This document shows, piece by piece, positions 11,580 to 24,100 of a stretch of 64,000 bases of DNA (its first letter is position 1; each line of letters starts with the position of its first letter). Location of the stretch: positions 245,073 through 309,072 of the forward strand of contig CABFPE010000215.1 of NCBI GenBank assembly GCA_900660155.1, in the 5' to 3' direction. Origin of the DNA: Hofstenia miamia (taxonomy: Eukaryota; Xenacoelomorpha; Acoela; Hofsteniidae). The position numbers and the translations under genes are program-made. The notes under the pieces are model-generated. The model worked only from the letters and a program-made list of their open reading frames with translations, was not told the origin of the DNA and searched no databases.

Positions 11580-14500
11580 GTATGTCATATTTTCCTTGCA
11601 ATCTTCAAAACATGTTTAACAAATTATACGCTTTAGGACATGCTTATACACTTTTTTCTATGAGTTTTTATTTTAGAAATTCATAATTTAATATCGTGAT
11701 TTGATCCGGGGGATTTAACTTTTTCAAATGTATCAATTTATTGAGATTAAACTAAGGAAATTGTTCAGAAAAATGCGGATCCTGGTAATAATTTCATTGC
11801 TACTTTGATGAGGTATTAGTAAATGAATTATTTAATGATAATTCATAAACCCATTAGAATAGTATTAATTGACAACAGCACTCTGAAATTGTTACTAGTC
11901 GATCTTTTAATCGCATTCTTTTGAAGTTACTTTTTCTATGTATTGCTATTGTTAAATGTCAATATAGACTTTCTGTTACAAAACTTATCAAATCTCAACA
12001 TGCTCACTGGAATACCTGAAGATGGATAAAACCAAAATAAATTTTGACTTCAATTACTAGAATTACTAAGACTTTGACCTAGGTTAGGGGTTGGGATCCG
12101 GAACTATCTTGCAGAGTACATGTAAAACGAGATGTAATTTTTTACTGATACTGTATATAAAGACGTATTCATTCGTTATACAATCAAATGATTGAAAGTG
12201 CTTGGCAATACATCATGAAATTGAATTTGTTTATTGCCTTCTAATTTGTTTTATTTTGTTAATATATTGAAAAATAATTAATAAGCTATTATTGAATGAG
12301 AACTCATTTCAACATCGTTGCCAATTTTGTTAGCAAGCCTATTAGTAAGGGCTTCTGTCTGTGGCTTATTTTTTAAAAGAGACGAAATAAAGTAATTTCC
12401 TTAATTACGTATATACACTACTATTTGTTTGCAGGAATATTCGTAGTTGAGGCGCAAATTTCATATCATGAAAAACATTATAAGCAAATTACCTCCGCTA
12501 AAATATATGATCGATCTACCATTCCAGAATTTAGATTTCCGGAAATTTGATAGAAAATGGTGAGTTTAGATTCGACATTCTATATGACCAATACAAGCCA
12601 ATAACATGAATTCCTTATATAGTTTATGATCACAAATAATGTAGATTTTGAATTTGTTTAAGGTGGTATCTTAAACAAAATTAGTTGTTTGGGCGCAAGG
12701 AGATGTTTTTCGTTCAAATTTGCCTCAATATTCTTTTTCATATCATATTGCTAAGAATTATAGAAAAATTATACCATCTTTTTATGAAAGATTTTGATTA
12801 TACCATTGGATGAACTTTCTTTGCAATCATTAGAAATTTCTCAGTGTCGTAACAGCAGTAAAGAAGGACAATGTACAAAGGAAAATTTTTGTAACTTGAC
12901 TTTTTTGACTTTCATAAACCAAAATTGGGCATGTTCTTTTTGTTGTGATCAGAAGGAGAATTATTCAAATATCATCTTACATAATTTTAATCATTTTTTA
13001 GTGAATTGTTTTGGAAAGTTAGGTCAAAATCATGTTTTTAAATTCATTTTTTAAAACAAGTTTTTAAATAATAGTTAAACTTAAATACTAAATCAAATAG
13101 AATTTTTTTATTCAAAGAATATTTAAAATAAATTAGTCATCATAAATAGAATCCTAGTTGATGCAAAGATAATCAACAGAAAAGTCTCGCTGAACAGCAA
13201 GAACAAATTTAACGTTTGATAAAATCTTCACCAAGAACTAAAGAAAACTAAAGAAATTAAATTATGACAATCAAACTAGTCACTTTAATTAGGTGTTTTT
13301 ATTTTGGTATTTGGTTGAATTTTGGCTATAAAATTCCCTTGGGAGTAGGATAAGGAGCCTATAAGACAGATTTCTATCAGAATAACTTGGGAAAGTTTGC
13401 ACCTGAAGCCAAAAATAAGGATTTCACAATTGTTCAGGCATTTTGTAGAATTGCCTTCCCCTAATAAATTTGACCTGAGGCAAAATATTTATTTTTTGGT
13501 GATATCAACAAATCAATGTAATTTTAACGCGCAGGCTTACATATTATATTCTGAAATGAGCACGCTTATATTATAATACACAAATCATAAAATGGCAGCT
13601 AGGGGAATACACAGCAACTCTTTACCTTTACTACATCTTTCAAGTACACAAATGTTCCAACCAGCCCCGTGTACTTATCTGGGGTCTCCTCTGTTAGTAA
13701 AATTTTAATTGCACTAAGCACATTCCCCTTGCACCACTTTGATTCGCCCATGTAGTTATTAAATTTCCTTACCGAGTCGGAAGAGTTAAGTTGGAGAGTA
13801 GACGGCCAATATAACTTTTCAATTTTTGAGTTTCTTTAATTTAACGTACAAATAGATTATCGATTGCAGTTTTAAAATGTTTATGAATATTTTTCATTAG
13901 TGCGCTACAAAACGGGATTGGCAAACAGTAGATATATTATAAAAAGCATTCTAGACGTTTAAGACAATGTTTTTACGCTTTGATAGAACCACGCCAAGGT
14001 ATTAAAATTTTGTTAAAAACACATAATAGCAAATATTGAATTACAATTTGTTGTTTCATACACTGAAGAAAGTCAGTTATGAAGTTATGAATGAACAAAT
14101 TCCAAAAGTTTCTAACTTTTTATAAAGTGCAATACAGAATTGGAAAAACATTTTAAAAAAACATTGCAAAGATGTTAAAACACTGTTTTAAACGACCTAT
14201 GTTTTAAGCATGCCAACCATGGCTAAAAAGAAATTACATACTAAATCCTTGCTAAAAAGCTATCATTCGTAAGAAATTGTTCAATTTTTTGGTATTTGGT
14301 TTATTTTGGTAACAATTATATTCTTTCATCAGTTATCTGTCATGGGTGGCATATTTAAATATCGCGTAATTATTCATCATGACTTTTAATAGTACAGAAT
14401 GTTGCGCAACTACATTCACTGAGTCCATTTTCATTGTGAAAGATTGCAACGATATATTCTCTCATCTTTTGCAATTCTGTCACGTGGCAAAGTGTTATGC

Positions 14501-17500
14501 CTGTGGTTTTTTAAAGTTCACTTAATACAATAGCCTTTGAACTTGCCTATCAGTAGAGTGCATATCTCGATTTCTTTTAATTATCAATGAGTTAGTATTT
14601 GTGTAGAAGTTAAATATTGTAACGAAAGTGGTAAAAATCTCTTCTTTTAATTGTATTATTTTACATGGTGATTTAATGAATAAACATACTTCCATTTCCA
14701 CATGTTATATCATCGCTATAGTCATGTTCGTAGTGTACTTTAAGAGTTGAAACGTTAAATTACGGGCGCCAATTAATTTATGTATTAATGTCTTCTCTGT
14801 GTGTGCTATTGTATTGCCTCTATAAGGGGTTATTGTTTCCCTGTTTGTCGATTAGCAATATTTTCAAAAAGTAGTAGATGCATTTTCATTAAAAAGTCTC
14901 GTGCTAGCTCTTACCTTAAGTCAGTGATAATAAGTTTAAATTTCATTTAAAAAAATTTGAAATATTGATTTTCCAAAATATATTTAAGCTAAAGTTTAAA
15001 CTATAACGTTAATATCTATAATAAATTTTTGGAAATGAGTCGCTCAAAGATTTTTTTTCATTTAAATGTTATTGAGACAATTACCAGAGAGAAATTTTGA
15101 AGTGAGAAATGCAAAGAAGTTGTGGAGCATTCTTAATATCTCTTGGTGACTTTTTCTAAATATGTGTTCACTAATGTTATCTGTGGTATTATTTTTCAAC
15201 CGGCTGCATAGACTTCCAATTTCTCAAAAAGGAAGTCTTTCAATGTTTGCAAATGTTATTACTATTACTATTAGTATTATTTTTCTTATTATTATTATTC
15301 TAATATTCTTACTTCTCACAGCTTCATGCTGGTATTCCTCTCAGTTCGGGGAACTCACCAGTTCCCAGAGAGTCTGAGAGCTTTCCTCAGGACTCTAGCT
15401 GTTCCTAACAATGCTGCCTTCTGTACTACTGCTCCTCCCACTTTGGTACTCCCAACTCTTCCAAGTATCTCTTATGATTCTTACTCACTGCTCCTAGTGC
15501 TCCTACTACTACCGGGACTACTTCAACCTTCTTTAACTTCCACAGCCTTTTTATTTCCACTGCCAACTCCCTGTACTTGTCTATCTTTTTCTCTTTGCTT
15601 TCTACATTCATGTCCTTTGGAACAGCTATGTCTATCACTGTTCCTATTCTTTTCTCTTTGTCTACCACTACTATGTCTGGCCTCCTTGCTTCTATCACCT
15701 TGCTTGTCTGTATGTTGAAGTCCCACAGTATCTTAACCTTCTCATTTTCTATGACGCCCTGTGGCTTGTGCTCATACCACTTGTCTCCAGCTTTTAACCC
15801 AGTTTGTTCTTATTGCTTGCTCCTGTGCTGCCATTATCAATACTTCTGTTTCTCTTTTAAGTCCTGCTTTCTTTAACCACTTGTTGCTCTCTTCTCTGTC
15901 ACACTTTTCTGTGTTCCTCCAGTATTCTCCATGCATTGCCTTCTGCCTATACCTTGTCTGTCTCTCTGATTCCATCCTACTCTGGTATACCTTCTTTCCT
16001 TCGCTGTCAGCTCTTATTTTCCTTAACTCCTTAGTGACCACCAGTAGTGACCCCTTAGGTTGCTTTTCTACATCTTCCTTTAGCCCTAGTGCTTCTGCTT
16101 CTACAGTTTCCTCTACACTTAGTAGTCCTTTCTCTCCCTTATGCCTTGCCATGTACAGCCTATCTACATCTCCATTTAAGTTGAATGCTCTCTCTGCTGC
16201 TAGTATCTTCCTTGTCTCCCTGTCTAGCTCCCTAAGTTCATTCTTGTTCCACCTAACTATTTCTGCCGAATAGCTCAATACTGGTATCGCCCATGTATTA
16301 ATTGCCTTTATACTATTCTGCCCACTTAATGCTGACTTCTGTAGTACTTTCCTTACTCTCCTCTTGTATTCTTTTCTTAACGTCATCTTCGGGTCAGTAA
16401 TGNNNNNNNNNNNNNNNNNNNNNNNNNNNNNNNNNNNNNNNNNNNNNNNNNNNNNNNNNNNNNNNNNNNNNNNNNNNNNNNNNNNNNNNNNNNNNNNNNN
16501 NNNNNNNNNNNNNNNNNNNNNNNNNNNNNNNNNNNNNNNNNNNNNNNNNNNNNNNNNNNNNNNNNNNNNNNNNNNNNNNNNNNNNNNNNNNNNNNNNNNN
16601 NNNNNNNNNNNNNNNNNNNNNNNNNNNNNNNNNNNNNNNNNNNNNNNNNNNNNNNNNNNNNNNNNNNNNNNNNNNNNNNNNNNNNNNNNNNNNNNNNNNN
16701 NNNNNNNNNNNNNNNNNNNNNNNNNNNNNNNNNNNNNNNNNNNNNNNNNNNNNNNNNNNNNNNNNNNNNNNNNNNNNNNNNNNNNNNNNNNNNNNNNNNN
16801 NNNNNNNNNNNNNNNNNNNNNNNNNNNNNNNNNNNNNNNNNNNNNNNNNNNNNNNNNNNNNNNNNNNNNNNNNNNNNNNNNNNNNNNNNNNNNNNNNNNN
16901 NNNNNNNNNNNNNNNNNNNNNNNNNNNNNNNNNNNNNNNNNNNNNNNNNNNNNNNNNNNNNNNNNNNNNNNNNNNNNNNNNNNNNNNNNNNNNNNNNNNN
17001 NNNNNNNNNNNNNNNNNNNNNNNNNNNNNNNNNNNNNNNNNNNNNNNNNNNNNNNNNNNNNNNNNNNNNNNNNNNNNNNNNNNNACACCGCTGTGCCCTA
17101 TGGTCATAGACGCCATCACACCAATTTTTGAGCGGATGTCATCAGAGGAGCTGCTCTCACGATGTGTGCTGCAGACGACACAAAATGCAAATGAAAGTGT
17201 CCATCACTTGATATGGGACCGTTGCCCTAAGCATAAATTTGCTCTACGCAATAGAATAACGATTGCTGTTGCCTTAGGAGCAGCAGAATTCAATTTTGGT
17301 TCGGCAGCCTCTCGCTCTTACATACAGCATCTCAACCTACCTGTTGGTCAGGAAACTTTGAAACGCGGGAAAAAGAGGGATAGCTGTAGGTTGTATGCAG
17401 GGGAAATTGCAGTTACAACCAAAGCAAAAAAGAGGAGAATTGCTAGAGCCACTGCAACAGCGCAGCACCAGCAACAGATGAAGGAAAAGTTTGGCGTTTT

Positions 17501-20500
17501 TTATGACCCTGGCAATGCTAATGACTTTTAATGAATTTTTGCATTTTTTTAATGGGGGTAGGGATGCCTTTTTAATCAATACATTGTTGAAATTTATGTT
17601 GTACTCTTGTTTAATTACTTGCACATAGTGTTGCTAAGGGTATGTTGCTAAATAGACAACTTGGAAGTACTTCTGACAAAATTTGGTAACAATCTGTCAT
17701 TGATGAAACTTTATTTGCGTTTTTCTCAAAATGGCCATTTTTACCAAATTGCTGGTACGGGGGAACTAATATCTCAAAAACTTATTGTCCGATACATGCC
17801 ATATTTGCACACAATATTCCCAGGATAACTATCTATGGAGTGACAGGGGCTTTTTTGGATATATGCATTACTTTTTTAGTTTTGTGACTTTGAATGAGGC
17901 CATACCCTAATTTTTCTGAGCCTGTAAATCCGGGTCTATTTATACCTCTCTCACTTGAAAACCAATTCAGATATCCCTAAAAGCCCATGTCACTCCAAAG
18001 ATAATCCCTACAAATATGTACATGCAAAGTTTGAAAGCTCTGTGATGATTAGGTTTTTCTAAAGTAGTTCCCTAAATCGGGGCTAAAAAGTGCTTACTCA
18101 GCAATAATTTTGTTACATAATTCAGAAATAATGCAGTCAAGCTCTGTTTTTTTGGTTTATTTCCTAATATTTTACCCCACTGCTTTGAATTAAACCACAA
18201 AAATTGCTTAAAAGTTTGTATTTTGGATTTTGGATTTTCAGCCCCTCGGGTATCCTTAACCTCGTCTTCATTTCCTCATGATCTGTTTTATCTTTCTCTA
18301 TCACACCTAAGTACGTGTACCCCTCTTTGACTTCTTCAATCTTATCCCCACTACTCGTCCTCAAACCATCTCCATCTGTGCACTTGCCTCTGGTAATTGT
18401 CACTGTCGCACACTTACCTAATCCGAATTCCAACCCAGAATCTCTGCTTGCCTTCTCCAATGTCTCCACTTGCTTCTGCAACATCTTCCTAGAACTAGCA
18501 TACATCTTCTGGTCGTCCATGTACCATAGGTGAGTCACTGCTCTACCATTCTTATACCCTATGCTTGTCTCCTTTAACTTTTCTGTGATATGGATTAAGC
18601 TAACTACGAACAGTAGTGGTGCTAAGCTGTCTCCCTGGAATACGCCTCGCCTAAACCTCAGCCTGTGCCCGTCTATCTCAGTCTGCCAATTTCCCATCTC
18701 TTCCTAGAAACTCAACCCATTTTCGTGAAACTCCATTGGCCTCTAGCGTCCTCAATACCCATCTATGTGATATGCTGTCATGCCTTCCTGTAGTCTATCC
18801 ATGCCATTGCTAAGTTTGTCTTCCTTCTACAATTCTCCACTACTGCCTGGTCTATTAACAACTGATCTTTGCATCCTCTTGTCTTTGTCCTACATCCCTT
18901 CTGCTCCTCTGGTATCAACCTGTTCTGTTCGAAGTAACACGCCAGCCTACTTGAAATCACAGAAGTTAGCAATTTCCAAGTTGTTGGCAGACATGTTATT
19001 GGCCTGAAGTTGCTTGCCTCACTGCCTTTCTTTGGGTCCTTCTGTATCAGAAATGTCCTTCCCACTACCATCCACTCCGGACACCCACTCACCACACACT
19101 CCTCCAATGCTACTGCTAGTCTCTCACGAACACTTGTGAACTTCTTCAGCCAATACTCATGTACCTCATCTCTGCCTGGCGTCTTCCAGTTCTTCATCTT
19201 CTTTAGAGCCTCCTTTAGCTTTGCCGTTGTGATTACTTCTTGTACGAAGCCCTTCTCCATCTGCTCACTCTCTATTTCTGGTCCCTCACTTCCCCATATC
19301 TTCTCCCAGAACCTTACTGCATCTTCGCCTGCTCTAGCTGTAGCTTTTTCTTTGTAGAATCTTCCTTCTTGAGTCTCAAACTTCATATTGTCTCTTGCCT
19401 GCTTCGCCCTTGCCCTATATTTTCTCAGTTTCTCAGTTTCTGCGACTAATCTCTGCTTAAGGTCTTCTCTTGCCGTTTCTATAGTCTTCCTCTTACCTAC
19501 CCTGTACCTGTCCTGCACCGCCTTACTTGTCCTGATCTTCCCAATTTGCTGCCTAATCTTTGCCTCTTTATTCTCAATTCTTCTCTCTCATGCTGGCTTT
19601 CTGTCTCCCTTATCTTCTTGTTGTCTTTTCTTCATCATGTCCATGCCTACATTCTTCAGCACCTCCCATGCGCCTGCATACACTAACCTGTTTATCTCTG
19701 TTACAGTCTTAGCATCTATCCTTTCTAATACTTTGTTAACCTTTGCTGTCTCTACTGCTAACTTGCTTCTCTTAATGCCTCTTGGTACTGGCAACCTACT
19801 TCTGTCTTCTATTTCTTCGTTCATTCTTTCCCTGATTGATGTTTCTGTTTCTACAGCTGCGGTTTCTGCTGTTTTTACCACTACTACTATATCTGCCACT
19901 TCATCTTCCTTTTGCTTCGTCTGTTCAGCTTTTCTTTTTCCCTTATTCTCATCCAGTTTCAGCTTTCTGACCTGACCTGCAAGTATCTGCTCTGTAACTT
20001 CTAATCCTGTTTCTTCTTTTTTCCATTCTTCCAACATTCTCTTCCTATAACCTCTCTCATCTGGTCTGCTTCTTCTGTAACACTCCAATGCTATCTTGTT
20101 CTGCTCATCTGTCCACTTGTGCAGTTGTCTATTGGTCTGTGTGGATCCTATACTGCCACTTCTCGAGTCCACACTCCCGATTGTGGAGTCCGCCTGTTGA
20201 CCGGAGATTCTTCGCACCCTCTGACCATTTAAGGCCTGCCGGGGACTGAGGGCCTTTTCTTTTCGTTGCACTTTCATTGAAGGTGGGGTCGGGGGTCGGG
20301 CTCGAACCCGGGTCCCAGTCTAGCCTTCTACCCCTTGGCCCCTAGGGCCATTATAATAATAATAATAATAATAATGACTGTGACACAATTATGCAAAATA
20401 TACAAGAAATTTATGCCTGATAAGTTATGGAATGAATTCTAATAATTCCATAATTTCCAATTTTTTAAACCAATGTTTAGTTTTATTTCCAAAAACCCAA

Positions 20501-21104
20501 AATTTGGTTTTTTTTGCAAATTCATAATACTGATATTAAAGATGCTTGTGGTAAGTTTCGTTTTAATATCATAATAGAATTCACAGTTAGGTAGCTAGAT
20601 GCGGAAATCCTCCTCCCCATGGCTAAGGAGCCCCAACAACCCAGGAAAATAGTTAAGGAAGATTTCCTTAAATGTTCTGTCTGACTTTGACCTCAGCCTA
20701 GATGTAATAATGAAAATATACATATTATTATTTTGTTAATATATATATATATATATATATATATGAGATATGTTATATATATATATATATTAGAGATAAG
20801 CTATATAAATTCATTTAGTCTATAAGCACTTGTTGATGCATTTAACCACTTATGGGTCATCGACAGAATATAATATTACGGCAAATAAAAATTTACAAAA
20901 ATACTACACTAATTAAAAAATCATATATAAATGCATTAACTAAAATAAATAAGTTCTGTTGATGTAATTAACGTAATTGTTTAAAATATTATTATGATCT
21001 TCTATCTTTAGTATAATTGTTTCTGCTATTTTAGTGTTCTTTGTTCTTGTGATGTCAAAATTAGTTTCTTTAAGTTCGTTAGGATGTTGGTAGATTTCTT
21101 TGTT

Positions 21105-21156
<52 letters not shown>

Positions 21157-24100
21157 AATTGTCACGTATATTTACAAAGTAATATACATGTATACAGATA
21201 TACAGAACTATTCTACAAAATCAAATGTAACGAATATCATTTAAAAAACCAACTCTCTTTTGTAATATGTAAATATCAGTCAAGAAACTTGGTTGGTGAA
21301 GGTGTGTACTAGAGCCCTGTTAGGTGCATTGATTTTGCACCGTACCGCAGTGAGTGGGGTGCGGTGGCGAGTTTTTTTCTATTTCTTTGGCTATTGGAGG
21401 TATAGCGAAAATTATTCATTTTCATTTAAATTTTTTGTCATTATCACAAAGACATACAAACGGAAATTTTAAAAAATATTGTAATGGTTAAATTATGTAA
21501 AAAGTCCTTAGATATATTTTATTTAGGATCAATTAAGAGAAGCTACAGCTAAAGCATTAAATCTCATGCCAGTTAAAATCCTGCACAAGGAAGATATCGA
21601 GATGTCGTGTGATCATGACAGCTGTTCAATCTGCTTGGAATTGTTTAAAGTGAGAGATCCCGTCAGAGTACTGCCTTGTCAGTAAGTAGTTTTCTAAAAA
21701 CAAATTCTACCGAAATAGATAGTCGCTGACAAACTCAATGCCTCAATGGCGTTTTATTGTTTTGATATATTTATTTAGGGCGTGAAAAAATGTAACAAAT
21801 GATGCTGTAAGATTCAGGTCAGGCGGGTTTGGTCACTTTTTACAATTATTTTCGTTTTATAAAGAAAATGGCAATTCTCATTTATAAGAGAAATACCATT
21901 ATGTGATTGTGCAGTTTAAATTCTATTTTCCTTAAATTTTCTAGAATGTAAAGGAATTTATATGTACTTCTCTCAATAGTGTGTGTGTGTGTGTGTTTGT
22001 TTAGGCATCAATTTCACTCAGTTTGTGTTGATCAGTGGTTGCGGGAGAAGCAGAGTTGTCCAAACTGCAAACTCAATATTCTAAAAGCTTTCGGCTTAGA
22101 GGTGAGCTTATGAAATTCACTTAATTTGCATGAATTATCATCAATATATACAATTCTTTGCATAGCTATTGCATTTCTAAACATGTTTTTGGGAATGAAA
22201 GAGCGTTACTATAACACCCTTGTCAAATTATGTTTGTAAAAAAAAATAATCGTATATATTTATCTGCATTATATTTTATAGTGATTATTATATACTTAAA
22301 TTTCAATTTGAAAATTTTTAGTTTTACTAAATGTATGATTTTTCATTGAAAATTACAATATAGTGCCATCGTATTTTTATAATATATAATTGTATTTGCA
22401 CTGCTTTTCGAATGGGCTCTACATTTTGTTATTTATTTTTGTACTTCTTTTGTTTTGTTATTCTTATTGGAACATTAGACTATATTTTTTGTTGCGCAGA
22501 GTAAGTCGTATACTTAAAAACCATGGCACTTTCTATTTAATTGTTGAGAAATAACTAATTTGCGACGAAATTGTGCGGTCGGGTGTATTTTCATTCAAAT
22601 ATGTTATATTTCTTTGAATTTATTTATTAACATCTGTACTTAAGTGTTCCATAATTCTTTTTTTGGAAGTAATCAAAACCCGGGTTGAGATACTTAAAAA
22701 GAAGCATAATGAATCTCTAAGAAATATAATTTTCTTAGTTTTGTACATACGGTTTTTAGGTACTGTTTTTTTTCAAATTCGTATGGAATTTTATGAAGAG
22801 TTTGGAAATTAATTTTTTGGAATTCTACCATTCGTACTTTCATAACCAACTTTCTACCGAAAAAGTAGCAAATTTTGCATTTTGTTTACGTGTATGAAAC
22901 GAACAAAGAATGTTGATAAGTTTATCATTATTCAATGTTTGCAACTGTATGTGGTTATCAGTAATTTTTTAGAATTTTGAAGTGGTTCTGTGTCAGACTT
23001 GTCAGCCGTAATTTCTAAACTTGGCTCGCCTCGTTTAAATTTTGAGTAAGTTCGGCTCGGCTCGGCTTGACTCGGCTCGGCTCGCCACATAAAATCTTGC
23101 AATGAGGCTCGTTTCAGCTCGATATATTTTTTAAAATATTGTACTCTCCGAATTTTTTCCATTGCTCTTCCTATTATTTGATAAACACTTCTAAAATAAG
23201 ATTAAAATTAAGGAATATTGAATGAAAAAATAAGAAAAATCTGCATAGTCAAATTTATAAGCAGTACTATAAATTTGGTTTGCTTAAAAATCGCCTCGTT
23301 TTGGGGTCGTTGTATATCCAATACTGTGCTCAAGCTCGGCTCGACTCGTTAGAAGCTCGGTGGTTTGACGTTCTATTCTGTACTATGACTTAAACGTGTC
23401 AAAAATAGGCGTGGATATACTTCTTACTGATTGTAAAATGTACCTAACTACATAATATTGTCACGATTTCTTATAGATGTGTTTATTTCGACTTTTCTGA
23501 TAAGGGTTAATCAAGTGTATTCAGAAATTAGTATATCGATTTTTAACCTATATGTCGAATTAGAAAATCATCGTTGATGATGTTTACTCATTGAATAGCA
23601 AAGAAGTTGAGCGTGTTTGCGTTGTTAAATATAGATGCTGTTTCACATTCTAATCTGTAATTGCATTTTTAGATCGACATACTGACGTCTAATTTATCTT
23701 GTTCTTTATTTTACTGAAATTGGTTTTAAGTTCCAACATTTAATGTAGATGAGTGCGGTGTACCGCAGTAGTGATTTACACCTTTGCGGTGGTTAACGGC
23801 AGAATTAAACCAACTTGCGGAGGCATAAATGCTATAACAGAGTGTTTTGTTTAAAAATTTAAAATTTACAAAATTAATAAATTTCAGATCCAAAATATTA
23901 ACAGTAATTTTTGCATGTTTCGGTTAAAATTGGATATTACTCTATTAAAATTTGATGAATTGACAAAATATCTAAAAAATTGTCTTTTATCTTTTCTACG
24001 AATGATCCATAGCCTTAAACACAATTCAGAAACATCAAACTTTTCTTACGAAGTTAAAAAACTACTTTGTTGCGCTATACCGCGGTAATATTTAATTTAT

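Larger units (their letters stand above)
16381..18255 (+). mobile_element. TTAA-flanked DNA transposon (Kolobok-like) inside the LINE
   Basis: TTAA occurs at both borders (16377-16380 and 18256-18259). Deleting the insert and one TTAA rejoins the LINE frame as [12 protein letters not shown], which is the expected LINE protein. TTAA duplications are typical of Kolobok and piggyBac. The C-terminal transposase part favours Kolobok or a related Mutator-like transposase family rather than piggyBac. The first 22 bases (CGTCATCTTCGGGTCAGTAA) and the reverse complement of the end (GGATACCCGAGGGGCTGAAA) are only weakly similar. A 682-N gap hides the 5' half. Confidence 0.75.
15256..20350 (-). mobile_element. 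RLE-type non-LTR retrotransposon (R2/R4-like LINE), nearly complete but broken
   Basis: Reading on the minus strand: a GC-rich, tRNA-like 5' end (20284-20350), an N-terminal Myb-like DNA-binding region, a reverse transcriptase with a YMDD motif, and a C-terminal restriction-like endonuclease. The 3' UTR ends in an (AAT)n-rich tail at 15256-15300. The element is split by a TTAA-flanked DNA transposon at 16381-18255. (ATT)n repeats lie at both ends, resembling the TAA-repeat target of Dong-type R4 elements (family knowledge). Several frameshifts and one deletion make this copy non-functional. Confidence 0.85.
20376..21526. other. Goliath intron 1, right part
   Basis: Contains (TA)n at 20739-20764 and about 20777-20790, (TA)n-(GA)n at 21107-21157, and a GCGGT-rich fragment at 21311-21372 related to the element at 23746. 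No coding evidence. Confidence 0.5.

Noticed and set aside
15772-17088. Apparent 438-residue minus ORF spanning the N gap
   Set aside because: The gap is counted as open. The two sides belong to different elements (LINE and inserted transposon).
15426-19975. Several long plus-strand ORFs over the LINE (for example 15326-15718, 15761-16273, 19388-19975)
   Set aside because: They are antisense shadows of the minus-strand LINE coding sequence. Their Ser/Leu/Cys-rich composition is what a Lys/Glu-rich protein gives on the other strand.
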